Assembly: GCA_946479055.1 (NCBI GenBank)
Contig: CAMLEX010000044.1
Location: 1-13,233 of the forward strand
DNA length: 13,233 nt
Direction: 5' to 3'
Source: an uncultured Bacteroidota bacterium
Lineage (GTDB): Bacteria > Bacteroidota > Bacteroidia > Chitinophagales > Chitinophagaceae
The translations under genes were made by a program, and so were the position numbers. The notes below the pieces were generated by a model that saw nothing but the letters and a program-made list of their open reading frames with translations, was not told the origin of the DNA and did not search any database. This document shows positions 1 through 7,217 of this stretch, one piece after another; within the stretch, counting starts at the first letter, position 1, and each line of letters starts with the position of its first letter.

Positions 1-1
1 A

Positions 2-868
2 AAACTATTGATCAATCAATCAGAGGTCACCGGTTTTAGTCCAACAGCTGAACTGGCAAAAATAACAGCCAATGGTGGAGTGCTGATGAGTGGTCAGTCT
101 GCCAATGTGAATCCCGGCTATCAAAATGCGGTAAACCAGCAAAACCCTTTCTATGCTGTTTTTGGATTTGCCGTTAATGGCACCATTGCCGCTGAGCCAA
201 TACGGGCTAATAATTACCTCATAAATATTTATAAACAAAACAGCGACCCAAGGCTTAGCCGTGTTTTCAGGCCCGCTGAAGCGCCGGCTAATCCAACAAA
301 TCCATATATAGGTACGGATTATGGCGCCCCTTCCAATGCTGCTTTGAAAGGACAGATGACCTCTTATATAGGGCCGGGCTTATCAGGAAGTTCAACACAA
401 AGCCAGTGGGTTACCACTTCTGTTGAAAGTATGTTTTTGTATGCTGAAGCGGTAGCAAGAGGCTGGCTTTCGGGTGATGAAAAAACCGCTTATGAAAATG
501 CGGTGAGAGAATCTTTTATATGGCTTGGCGTACCAAATGCCATTGCAGAGGCCGATGATTATATAGCTGGCAATTCAATAGCCGACTGGGCGAATGCAGG
601 AACAACTGTTGCTCAAAAGGTAAAGTTTATTGCTTATCAGAAATATATAGCTATGGCTGGTTTAAATTCTTTAGAAGGATGGAATCTTTACAGAAGGCTT
701 GGTGTGCCGGTAAATGCGCCTTTGTCTGTTCATCCGAACAGATTGGGCAATGGAAGTCTTCCCATCCGGTTATTATATCCATCCGCAGAATATGCAGTGA
801 ACGCAGCCAATGTACTTGCGGAAGGAACCATTAACCAGTTTACATCAAAAGTGTTTTGGGATAATTAA
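2..868 (+). CDS. SusD/RagB-like (SusD_2 type) outer-membrane nutrient-binding lipoprotein, 5' end missing
   Basis: This is the C-terminal 288 residues of a SusD-like protein. The frame is open to the left window edge, so the TTG at position 8 is not a real start, and the signal peptide and lipobox lie outside the window. SusD-like proteins are surface lipoproteins that sit on a SusC TonB-dependent channel and bind glycans or other nutrients. The family is recognised from the SusD_2-like C-terminal pattern: the helix around WVTTSVESMFLYAEAVARG, an ENAVRES helix, then a late helix with KYIAMAGLNSLEGWNLYRR and an RLGNGSLPIRLLYPSAEY stretch near the end. The following DUF1735 lipoprotein, 22 nt downstream on the same strand, is the usual partner in such loci. 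The substrate cannot be told. A susC gene would be expected upstream, outside the window. Confidence 0.85.
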   Translation, partial: KLLINQSEVTGFSPTAELAKITANGGVLMSGQSANVNPGYQNAVNQQNPFYAVFGFAVNGTIAAEPIRANNYLINIYKQNSDPRLSRVFRPAEAPANPTNPYIGTDYGAPSNAALKGQMTSYIGPGLSGSSTQSQWVTTSVESMFLYAEAVARGWLSGDEKTAYENAVRESFIWLGVPNAIAEADDYIAGNSIADWANAGTTVAQKVKFIAYQKYIAMAGLNSLEGWNLYRRLGVPVNAPLSVHPNRLGNGSLPIRLLYPSAEYAVNAANVLAEGTINQFTSKVFWDN

Positions 869-890
869 TCATAATCTAATAATAATGTAT

Positions 891-1853
891 ATGAAACGAA
901 GAAATATAGTTAACGTCTTATTTTCTTTTATCTTGGTTGGCATATTTTCAAGCTGTTTGAAAGATAAAGAATATGATAAAGGAAGAACAGGCATTAAACC
1001 GGATAAGAATTTAAAGATTGCCGAGATTGAAGGGCCACAGAAAGGCTTTTATAATGTTGACCTGATTGCAACCAATTCAGATACGACACTTGTTGATTTT
1101 GTTACTGTACGGCTTGCAAGCGATGAACCTGCTGATAAGGATATACAGGTCACTTTTGCTGTAAACCCTGCGATTATTACTGAATACAATACAAATAATG
1201 CTACGAGCTATGTAGTTCCCGCTTCCGGATTATATACCATACCCAGCTTAACAGTAACAATTCCAAAAGGAGAGAGGCGAGGTTATTTGAAATTAACTAC
1301 CCGGGCTTCAAATCTATTGGGTACAGAATATGCATTAGGGGTTCAACTTGCAAATGTTTCTGATCCCGGTATTAAACTTAGTGGAAATTATAATAAACAA
1401 GTGATTGCTTTTGCTATAAGAAATAAATATGACGGAGAATACTCAATGTCTGTCAAAACTAAAGGATGGGGGGCTTATGGTATTGCGGACGATGACGTAA
1501 CACGGAATTGGCCTCGTAATATTGAGCTGGCAACTGCCAGTGCAAATAGTATAATTATTAATGATCCGGATGGTAGTGGAAATTTGCAGCCGGCATTTAC
1601 CAGCGGCGGCGGCACTACTGCTTTTGGCGCAGCAACACCAAAATTCACTTTTGATGCTGCCGATAAACTGATCAACGTAAATAATAGTACCGCGGACGAT
1701 GGTCGTGGCAGGGCTTTCAGGCTCAACACGGCTGTGACGGACAGCCGCTATGATCCGGTTACAAAAAAGATACATGCAGCTTATCTTATGTTACAAAACG
1801 GGAGACCCGACCAGGAGATTTATATCACATTCACCTATGTCGGCACCAGGTAA
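891..1853 (+). CDS. DUF1735 (BT_3987-type N-terminal domain) lipoprotein
   Basis: This is a 320-residue predicted surface lipoprotein. ATG 891 gives MKRRN, a hydrophobic stretch (residues 6-19) and the lipobox IFSSC with Cys22 as the lipid-bearing residue. ATG 885, two codons earlier, is an equally possible start, whereas a frame extension back to 810 would overlap the SusD gene and is unlikely. After the signal peptide comes an acidic linker and a beta-rich domain resembling DUF1735, with a valine/threonine-rich region around residues 50-170. The C-terminal part (IADDDVTRNWPRN and later GRPDQEIYITFTYVGTR) resembles lipoproteins encoded next to SusC/SusD pairs. Its likely role is an accessory surface glycan-binding protein in the same operon as the SusD-like gene; the ligand is unknown. 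The operon ends at the terminator 46 nt downstream. Confidence 0.8.
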   Translation: MKRRNIVNVLFSFILVGIFSSCLKDKEYDKGRTGIKPDKNLKIAEIEGPQKGFYNVDLIATNSDTTLVDFVTVRLASDEPADKDIQVTFAVNPAIITEYNTNNATSYVVPASGLYTIPSLTVTIPKGERRGYLKLTTRASNLLGTEYALGVQLANVSDPGIKLSGNYNKQVIAFAIRNKYDGEYSMSVKTKGWGAYGIADDDVTRNWPRNIELATASANSIIINDPDGSGNLQPAFTSGGGTTAFGAATPKFTFDAADKLINVNNSTADDGRGRAFRLNTAVTDSRYDPVTKKIHAAYLMLQNGRPDQEIYITFTYVGTR

Positions 1854-1898
1854 AGTTTAAAAATGTTACTATGAAATAACCTGATATTATACAATTTT

Positions 1899-1926
1899 AA
1901 AATGGCTGTGCAGAAACAGCCATTTT
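1899..1926 (+). terminator. Intrinsic terminator after the SusD/DUF1735 operon
   Basis: A perfect 11-bp stem (1899-1909 AAAATGGCTGT pairing with 1916-1926 ACAGCCATTTT) encloses a 6-nt loop and is followed by ATTTTG. The A-run on the left side means it could also act on transcripts from the minus strand, but the LytTR gene on that strand ends 100 nt away. It is best assigned to the + operon. Confidence 0.85.
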
Positions 1927-2026
1927 ATTTTGATAATTCTATCTATTGAATAACCCTGCTGTTATGAAACCAGAAATTGGTTGATTTTCGCAAAGTAAAT
2001 GATGCCTCAATTCTTAAGATCTCATC

Positions 2027-2401
2027 TTAGGCTTCTGTTATCCATTTCCTGAATACGGATGCTGTCTCTTGGCTGATAATAAGCGGTTGTTTCATCGTAG
2101 GCAAGCTTAGATCCACAATAAGTTTTACACGCTGATGTGTTCTGAAAGATTTAATAAAATTCAGGTTCACTATGGATTGGCGATTGATCCTGAAAAACAT
2201 TTTTTGATCCAGTTCTTCTGCCAACTGGTTAAGCCTTTTTGTAATAACATATTTTTTTTCGTCCTTATCGATCACATGAACTAAATGTTTTTGTGTATAC
2301 AGTAAAGCGATATCCTCTTTTTTCAAAGCGACAAAATCACTTCCTTTTTGAACAACAAACCTGGTTTTGGCTGCAGTACGTTTTTCAATTGTTTCTGGCA
2401 T
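2027..2401 (-). CDS. Stand-alone LytTR DNA-binding domain protein
   Basis: This 124-residue protein is almost entirely a LytTR domain (about residues 20-122), the DNA-binding fold of AgrA/LytR-type regulators. The domain signature FFRINRQSIVN is at residues 69-79, preceded by ITKRLNQLAEEL. There is no receiver domain, membrane segment or other sensory part, so its activity must be set by expression level, partner proteins or an unseen signal. It lies downstream of, and on the same strand as, the LytTR response regulator and its kinase, but 246 nt separate them, so co-transcription is possible rather than evident. It converges with the SusD/DUF1735 operon. No TAnnTTTG box is obvious before ATG 2401. 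The family assignment is firm; the target genes are unknown. Confidence 0.85.
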   Translation of the reverse strand: MPETIEKRTAAKTRFVVQKGSDFVALKKEDIALLYTQKHLVHVIDKDEKKYVITKRLNQLAEELDQKMFFRINRQSIVNLNFIKSFRTHQRVKLIVDLSLPTMKQPLIISQETASVFRKWITEA

Positions 2402-2647
2402 AACGGAATTTATTTAGGATTATAATATGTTTTACAGAGAACTAAAACTAATTATATGCTGCATCTATAACAGAGGCATTCAACTTACAACAGGTCAGAG
2501 TAAATGAAGGGAGTAGTTGAGCGGAAACAAGGTTTTTGTACAATGATTCCTGTTTTTGGTAATATAAAACCAGCTGTACATTCCAAAAAATCGCTGAAAA
2601 ATATACTGTCAGAGAAAAATTTTATTGCATAGCCAACAATCGGCTAA
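2402..2647. other. Intergenic stretch with no recognised gene
   Basis: These 246 bases lie between the orphan LytTR gene and the LytTR response regulator. No RNA gene or convincing coding frame was seen. A weak 5-bp hairpin (TAGCC/GGCTA, about 2630-2646), followed on the minus strand by an A/T-rich tract, could be a poor terminator for the kinase/regulator pair. Confidence 0.4.
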
Positions 2648-3361
2648 TTATATCCCTTCTCCCAATACACTTACAACAAGTTCTTTATAACTTCTGCCAA
2701 TGGGGATTTGTTTGCCATTTATTTCAATATCAGTTGCTGTAAATGCCTCAATCTTTTCTTTTGCGACAATAAAAGACCGGTGGATGCGGATGAAATTATT
2801 TTTGGCGAGCATCTCTTCAATCTGGCCCAGCTGAAATTTTGTAAGAATATTTTTGTCTTTAGTAGTGATCCTGATATATTCTTTAAGGCTTTCAATATAA
2901 AGGATTTCATCGAGGTAAATCTTTACTTTCTTTTTGCTTACGTTAAAGAATAAATGCATTCTTTCAGCAGGCGGTGCTACTAACCTAATTGATGGTTGCT
3001 TTTCAACCTCCTGTTTCAGTTTATTGACCGCCATCAAAAACCGGCTGAATTCAATAGGTTTGAGCAAGTAGTCAACTACATTAAATTCATAACCCTGCAG
3101 GGCGTATTCCTGGTAAGCCGATGTAACAATAACCTGTGGCGGATTTTTTAATGCTTTAATAAAATCAAGCCCTTTTAGCTTTGGCAAATGAATATCTAAA
3201 AAGATCAGGTCTGTCTTTTGCTGTTGCAGCATTTCCATAGCATAAATAGCATCGTTGCAAATGCCCTTCAATTCCAAAAAAGGTATTTGTTTTATATAAT
3301 CGTTAAGCACTTCCGCCGCCAGTGGTTCATCTTCTACTATAATACAACTATATTTTTGCAT
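2648..3361 (-). CDS. LytTR-family response regulator (REC-LytTR)
   Basis: This 237-residue two-component response regulator pairs with the kinase directly upstream. The receiver domain occupies about residues 1-120: the acidic pocket is E10/D11, the phospho-acceptor is Asp56 in FLDIHLP, there is a conserved T/S in VTSAYQ, and Lys lies in YLLKPI. The LytTR DNA-binding domain spans about 135-235, with FIRIHRSFIVAKEK and the closing IPIGRSYK. ATG 3361 is chosen because it begins MQKYSCIIVEDEP, the usual receiver N-terminus; a further 16 codons upstream would only re-read the kinase gene. The start lies inside the kinase gene (14-nt overlap), which implies translational coupling. Homologous LytS/LytTR pairs control envelope, polysaccharide or stress genes. 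The target here is unknown. Confidence 0.93.
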   Translation of the reverse strand: MQKYSCIIVEDEPLAAEVLNDYIKQIPFLELKGICNDAIYAMEMLQQQKTDLIFLDIHLPKLKGLDFIKALKNPPQVIVTSAYQEYALQGYEFNVVDYLLKPIEFSRFLMAVNKLKQEVEKQPSIRLVAPPAERMHLFFNVSKKKVKIYLDEILYIESLKEYIRITTKDKNILTKFQLGQIEEMLAKNNFIRIHRSFIVAKEKIEAFTATDIEINGKQIPIGRSYKELVVSVLGEGI

Positions 3362-4412
3362 GGCTATCCAGGTTAATAGTAAGCAGTACTTTAAAAAGAT
3401 TGTTTCCATTCTGCACTTCCATACTATATTCTTTATACATAAGTTCTAATTGCCTTCTTACATTACTAAGACCGATATTGTCTTTAACAGCATCCGCATT
3501 CCCGTTTTCTTTCGAATTTTCAATATTAAAAGCAAGTCGACCCGATTTCAATTTCATATCAATATAAATATGCGAATTAAAGCGGGTTTCACTGACACCA
3601 TGTTTAAAAGCGTTTTCAATAAAGGGCAATAGCAACAATGGAGCAATGGCCTGCGCTCCATTATCAATTTCTTTATTAAACGTTATGGCAAGCCTTTCAT
3701 TATATCTTATTTTCTCCAGTTCCAGGTAGTCATTAAGCATTTTTATTTCTTCTGTAATGGTTATCAGGTCTTTTCCTGATTCATACAACATGAAGCGAAG
3801 CAGCTTTGATAACTTCATAACAGTGTCTGCCGTATCATCCGATTTTTTTCGGGCCAGCGCATAAATATTATTGAGCGTATTAAACAAGAAATGAGGATTA
3901 GTTTGATTGCGCAGGAATTTTAATTCTGCACCAAGCTTTTCCTTTACAAGATTTTTTTCCCTTTCCTTACCAGCTAACTGTATGCGCAGCAACTTAAGCG
4001 CTACGGCTCCGCCAGCTACAAAGCCAATATCTAACAATGCATATAATATTCTTCGTGCTTCAAACAGTGGATAGGTCTTTATCGCCCCTGCAAAAATTTG
4101 AGGATAGATATAATAATTAAAAATTGCCCTGTGTATGATTATGGAGGTAGCCAGGGCTAATATTAGCTGAATGACTATCCAGATGATTTTTTTATTTTCT
4201 GCCAGTATCTTATTAACAGAAACAAATAAAACAAAATAGGTGAATAGCATTTTGGGGATCAATATCAGCAACGCTGTTTTTGCAGACATCAAAAACCGGG
4301 CGTTATCATCAACTCCGGGTAATGCCGGTGCTGTCCATACAAACTCCATCAGCGTATCCTGCATTACATACGCTAACCAGAATGAAATATGTAAAGCCAA
4401 TCGCTTCATCAC
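3348..4412 (-). CDS. LytS/YehU-type membrane sensor histidine kinase
   Basis: This 354-residue kinase of the His_kinase (PF06580) class phosphorylates the LytTR regulator that follows it. The N-terminal half has about four membrane segments (roughly residues 6-24, 45-66, 76-96 and 122-143) with little periplasmic sequence, so it probably senses the membrane or a small ligand. A short coiled linker (145-165) leads to the phospho-acceptor His174 in QTNPHFLFNTLNNI. The ATP-binding part has an N-box PFIENAFKHG (263-272) and a glycine box NIGLSNVRRQL (312-322). Two adjacent ATGs (4412 and 4409) can start it. Its last codons overlap the regulator's first codons. An inverted repeat lies 9-78 nt upstream of the start. 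Confidence 0.93.
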   Translation of the reverse strand: MMKRLALHISFWLAYVMQDTLMEFVWTAPALPGVDDNARFLMSAKTALLILIPKMLFTYFVLFVSVNKILAENKKIIWIVIQLILALATSIIIHRAIFNYYIYPQIFAGAIKTYPLFEARRILYALLDIGFVAGGAVALKLLRIQLAGKEREKNLVKEKLGAELKFLRNQTNPHFLFNTLNNIYALARKKSDDTADTVMKLSKLLRFMLYESGKDLITITEEIKMLNDYLELEKIRYNERLAITFNKEIDNGAQAIAPLLLLPFIENAFKHGVSETRFNSHIYIDMKLKSGRLAFNIENSKENGNADAVKDNIGLSNVRRQLELMYKEYSMEVQNGNNLFKVLLTINLDSHAKI

Positions 4413-4641
4413 GGCCTAAAAATCGTTAAAAACAATGTTTCCTCTTTAATAAACTTACGAATGACCATTTTAAACATACAAACAACGATTAAAAGAAGAT
4501 AAGTGATGGCAGAAAAGAGTAAAATTATTATCGCAGTCGTTCATTTTATGCGGACTTTATGGTCATGGCGGAAAATAGCAATAAAACAAAAGAGCAGGTA
4601 ACTAAAAAACATCACCCATGTCCGGGCAGAGTAATGTTTTA
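4413..4641. other. Intergenic stretch between ypdA and the histidine kinase
   Basis: These 229 bases hold the upstream region of the kinase operon and the 3' side of ypdA. Apart from the inverted repeat at 4421-4490, no gene, RNA or terminator was recognised. A minus-strand frame at 4541-4732 overlaps the ypdA end in another frame and has no family resemblance. Confidence 0.4.
4421..4490. repeat. Inverted repeat upstream of the histidine kinase operon
   Basis: AATCGTT (4421-4427) and its exact complement AACGATT (4484-4490) form the outer part. AATGTTT (4434-4440) and AAACAT (4472-4477) form an imperfect inner part. It sits in the promoter region of the kinase/regulator pair and could be an operator, but LytTR sites are normally direct repeats. 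The assignment is tentative. Confidence 0.35.
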
Positions 4642-5670
4642 TTAGCCTTTTGATTGGATAGTACGTATTATCTTCTCTGCATGTTCTCTTGAATTTTCTA
4701 TAAACAAACGATGGGTATTCATGCCCCCGCATATAACACCGGCGAGGTAAATGTCTTTCACATTAGTTTCATGAGTATCGTCATCATAATGTGGTTTTTT
4801 TACTTCATCATCGGATAATTCAATACCAAGCTTTCTCAAAAAATCCAGGTTTGGCTGATAGCCGGTCAAAGCAATCACCCAATCATTTTCAATGGTGATA
4901 ATTCCTTCTGGTGTCTGAATATCTACTTCGTGTTCGCGGATGGCAGCGATGGTTGAATTTGTAATTGCTTTGATACAGCCTTCTTTTATCCGGTTGACAA
5001 TGTCAGGACGCACCCAATATTTTACCCTTAAACCGATATCTTCTTTTCTGATCACCATCGTTACTTCGGCTCCCTTACGCCAGGTCTCTAAAGCTGCATC
5101 TACTGCTGAGTTTTGTGCACCCACAATAATCACTTTTTGAAAAGCATAAAAATGCGGCTCCTTATAGTAATGTGTAACCTTCGGCAAATCTTCTCCCGGT
5201 ACATTTAATAAATAAGGAATATCATAAAAACCCGTAGCGATGATGATATGATTAGCGGTATAAGAGGTTTTATTGGTAACAATAATAAATGCTGATCCGG
5301 GATGTAGGATATGGGATGCTGAGCGTTGGCCTTTCTTATCCTGCAACCCGTAATCCGCATCCCGCACCTCTTTCACTTCTTCAAACAAATGAATATTTAA
5401 ATGATGAGATGTAGTCACCCGGCGGTAATATTCCAAAGCTTCAGACCTTGTAGGTTTTGCATTGTTGGAAACAAATGGAACATTCCCTATCTCTAATCGC
5501 TCGGACGTAGAAAAAAAAGTCATGTTGGCCGGATAATTATAAAGCGAATTGACCAGCGAGCCTTTTTCAAGAATCAGGTAATCCAATCCTGCTTTTTTCG
5601 CTTCTAGTCCACAGGCCAGGCCAATCGGGCCGCCACCAATGATGATGATTTGAAAATGAGATGAAGACAT
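4642..5670 (-). CDS. ypdA: YpdA family FAD/NAD(P)-dependent bacillithiol disulfide reductase
   Basis: This 342-residue flavoprotein has a GGGPIG dinucleotide-binding motif at residues 12-17, the YpdA-like stretch NYPANMTFFSTSERLEIG (45-62), an ATG flavin motif (145-147), and a second nucleotide motif VGAQNSAVDAA (183-193). YpdA reduces oxidised bacillithiol with NADPH in Firmicutes; the same role is inferred here. ATG 5670 is used because the more upstream in-frame codon (5676) is TTG inside a possible promoter box. The protein is longer than the roughly 325 residues usual for the family. Residues about 103-127 (from RDADYG to HPGSAF) look like extra sequence and are encoded by a palindromic word repeat (see the repeat at 5296-5366). 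Flanking residues EEVKEV and IIVTNKTSYTA keep the normal fold, so the gene is probably functional. Confidence 0.88.
   Translation of the reverse strand: MSSSHFQIIIIGGGPIGLACGLEAKKAGLDYLILEKGSLVNSLYNYPANMTFFSTSERLEIGNVPFVSNNAKPTRSEALEYYRRVTTSHHLNIHLFEEVKEVRDADYGLQDKKGQRSASHILHPGSAFIIVTNKTSYTANHIIIATGFYDIPYLLNVPGEDLPKVTHYYKEPHFYAFQKVIIVGAQNSAVDAALETWRKGAEVTMVIRKEDIGLRVKYWVRPDIVNRIKEGCIKAITNSTIAAIREHEVDIQTPEGIITIENDWVIALTGYQPNLDFLRKLGIELSDDEVKKPHYDDDTHETNVKDIYLAGVICGGMNTHRLFIENSREHAEKIIRTIQSKG
5296..5366. repeat. Palindromic CGGGAT-word repeat inside ypdA
   Basis: The left arm (5296-5322) and the reverse complement of the right arm (5340-5366) agree at 18 of 27 positions without gaps, and better if single-base shifts are allowed. 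Each arm contains repeated GGGAT/GGAT-like words, as in the intergenic element at 8405-8474. The 17-nt spacer is 5323-5339. The element is read through in frame by ypdA on the minus strand. Confidence 0.65.
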
Positions 5671-5673
5671 AAG

Positions 5674-5681
5674 CAAATATA
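5674..5681 (-). promoter_or_regulatory. Possible -7 box just before ypdA
   Basis: On the minus strand TATATTTG fits the Bacteroidota -7 consensus TAnnTTTG. It ends only 3 nt before ATG 5670, so transcription from it would give a leaderless or nearly leaderless mRNA. No clear -33 TTG partner is seen, so a chance match is possible. Confidence 0.3.
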
Positions 5682-5868
5682 AAGAAGTCGGAAAGCCCGG
5701 ATGTGTGAAAAAAGTCCGAAGACTGAAAGTTGGAAAGTCCGAAAGAGCGGGGCTGAAAAAGTATAAGTCTTTTACAATACATAGATCTGAAAAATTAAAA
5801 GTCTTTACAATTTAAAAACATAGTCTTACGGACTTCTTGTCTTACCGACTTTCCGGTCTTCTCTCTTT
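5682..5868. repeat. Intergenic word-repeat palindrome (AAGTCNGAAAG family)
   Basis: The space between the divergent ypdA and pdhB genes carries repeated words of the type AAGTCGGAAAG / AAGTCCGAAAG on the left (5685-5744) and their complements on the right (5823-5861). The best arms are 5718-5739 and 5839-5861, matching at 18 of 22 aligned positions with one gap. The interior (about 5765-5820) is A/T-rich, with AAGTCTTTTACAAT and AAGTCTTTACAAT as a direct repeat. Confidence 0.65.
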
Positions 5869-5892
5869 TTAGGTTTTATCCGTCTACTCACT

Positions 5893-5900
5893 TAAATTTG
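5893..5900 (+). promoter_or_regulatory. -7 promoter box of pdhB
   Basis: TAAATTTG matches the Bacteroidota sigma-ABfr -7 consensus TAnnTTTG and lies 26 nt before ATG 5927, giving a leader of roughly 20 nt. T-rich sequence at 5867-5877 may stand in for the -33 element, but no clear TTTG is present there. Confidence 0.55.
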
Positions 5901-5926
5901 CCCGACTTTTAAAAAGCATAAAATAA

Positions 5927-6916
5927 ATGGCAAGATCAATCGCATTTCGTGATGCACTTCGTGAAGCAATGTCGGAAGAGATGAGACGGGATGATAGAGT
6001 TTTTTTAATGGGTGAAGAGGTGGCTGAATATAACGGCGCCTATAAAGTAAGCCAGGGAATGCTGGCAGAATTTGGACCGAAAAGAGTGATTGATACACCG
6101 ATCGCAGAATTGGGTTTTACGGCGGTAGGTGTTGGAGCCGCTCAAAATGGACTTCGCCCGATAGTAGAATTTATGACCTGGAACTTTGCTGTTCTGGCTT
6201 TAGATCAAATTTTAAACACCGCATCTAAAATGTTGGCAATGAGCGGTGGTCAAGTGTCTTGCCCTATTGTTTTCAGGGGTGGTAATGGCTCTGCTGGTCA
6301 ATTAGGTGCTCAGCATTCAACAGCTTTTGAAAGCATGTATGCTAATATCCCGGGTATTAAAGTAGTATCTCCAAGCAATGGTTATGATGCGAAAGGATTG
6401 CTCAAACAAGCCATTCGTTATGAACAAGATCCTGTTATGTTCATGGAAAGTGAACAGATGTATGGTGATAAGGGCGAAGTTCCGGAAGAAGAATATTATA
6501 TCGAATTAGGAAAAGCGGATATAAAAAAACAAGGTAAGGATGTAACCATCGTATCTTTTAATAAAATGATGAAAGTGGCATTGGGAGCCGCTGCTGAGCT
6601 GGAAAAAGAAAATATCAGCGCAGAAGTAATAGATCTTCGTACCATCCGCCCACTTGATTGGAAAACAATCCTTGAAAGTGTAAAGAAAACCAACCGCCTT
6701 GTTATTGTGGAGGAGCAATGGCCTTTTGCCTCTGTTTCGTCTGAAATTACATACCAGATTCAGAAAGAAGGTTTTGATTACCTGGATGCGCCCATCCGCC
6801 GTATTACAGCAGCAGATGCGCCGCTTCACTATGCACCCAACCTTGTGGCAGCTGCTTTGCCTAGTGTAGAAAGAACAGTAAAGCTGGTAAAGGAAGTAAT
6901 GTATCAAAAGAAATAA
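5927..6916 (+). CDS. pdhB: Pyruvate dehydrogenase E1 component, beta subunit
   Basis: This 329-residue protein is the beta subunit of the thiamine-diphosphate-dependent E1 enzyme, which decarboxylates pyruvate and passes the acetyl group to lipoyl-E2. It works as an alpha2beta2 tetramer in the cytoplasm. Features of the family are the N-terminal SIAFRDALREAM, GEEVAEYNGAYKVSQGM, the cofactor-contacting Glu61 in DTPIAELGF, RPIVEFMTWNFAVLALDQI, RGGNGSAGQLGAQHS, and the C-terminal transketolase-like domain with VIDLRTIRPLDW and VEEQWPFASVSSEI. Length and both domains are complete. The alpha subunit and E2 are not adjacent; the gene has its own -7 box and its own terminator, so it appears monocistronic. 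Related 2-oxoacid dehydrogenase beta subunits (branched-chain type) are an alternative, but the sequence is closest in character to PdhB. Confidence 0.93.
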   Translation: MARSIAFRDALREAMSEEMRRDDRVFLMGEEVAEYNGAYKVSQGMLAEFGPKRVIDTPIAELGFTAVGVGAAQNGLRPIVEFMTWNFAVLALDQILNTASKMLAMSGGQVSCPIVFRGGNGSAGQLGAQHSTAFESMYANIPGIKVVSPSNGYDAKGLLKQAIRYEQDPVMFMESEQMYGDKGEVPEEEYYIELGKADIKKQGKDVTIVSFNKMMKVALGAAAELEKENISAEVIDLRTIRPLDWKTILESVKKTNRLVIVEEQWPFASVSSEITYQIQKEGFDYLDAPIRRITAADAPLHYAPNLVAAALPSVERTVKLVKEVMYQKK

Positions 6917-6937
6917 GGCCTCGTATAAAAAATAGTC

Positions 6938-6966
6938 AACCCACCCTTAAAACGGTGGGTTTTTTG
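6938..6966 (+). terminator. Intrinsic terminator after pdhB
   Basis: An 8-bp stem AACCCACC (6938-6945) / GGTGGGTT (6954-6961) with an 8-nt loop runs into a T-run (6960-6966), 21 nt after the pdhB stop codon. Confidence 0.9.
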
Positions 6967-7082
6967 TTATTTATTCGGTCACGTAGATTTACGCATAATA
7001 TTTTTTTTTCAAACCATGCAGCGTTTTGGGGGTAATTGTGCATCTTTGTTATGGTTTTTCATAGGATATTGGATTTTAAAAC

Positions 7083-7116
7083 GAGGCTGGATTTCTATCC
7101 GGCCTCTTATTTTTTT
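7083..7116 (+). terminator. Strong terminator hairpin with no preceding gene
   Basis: GAGGCTGGAT (7083-7092) pairs with ATCCGGCCTC (7097-7106), 10 bp including one G-U pair, across a TTCT loop. It is followed by TTATTTTTTT. It may be a backup terminator for pdhB or the end of a small RNA starting somewhere in 6970-7060. Confidence 0.75.
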
Positions 7117-7177
7117 ACAAACCCCAACCCCTTAAAGTAAGTTAAGAAACATTCTTTACTATCAGAGTCTCCTGACC

Positions 7178-7213
7178 TAAGCTTGCAGCTCAAAGCTAAT
7201 AGCTCGTAGCTTA
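7178..7213. repeat. AGCT-word palindrome upstream of the response regulator
   Basis: The left arm (7178-7190, TAAGCTTGCAGCT) and the reverse complement of the right arm (7201-7213) match at 10 of 13 positions, with a 10-nt spacer that itself contains AGCT. It ends 4 nt before the -7 box, so it covers the -33 region and could be an operator as well as a repeat element. Confidence 0.5.
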
Positions 7214-7217
7214 TCCC

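Noticed and set aside
1443..1775. Minus-strand frames opposite the DUF1735 lipoprotein
   Set aside because: They lie antisense to a complete lipoprotein gene and show no recognisable domain.
3362..3409. A 16-codon N-terminal extension of the LytTR response regulator
   Set aside because: It lies wholly within the kinase gene and adds hydrophobic sequence before a standard receiver start at MQKYSCIIVEDEP.
4541..4732. A minus-strand frame of 63 codons after ypdA
   Set aside because: It overlaps the ypdA 3' end in another frame, has no family resemblance, and has no promoter or conserved motif.
5682..5868. Regularly repeated words suggesting a CRISPR array
   Set aside because: The repeats are only about 11 nt, imperfect, arranged as inverted arms, and have no uniform spacers or cas genes.
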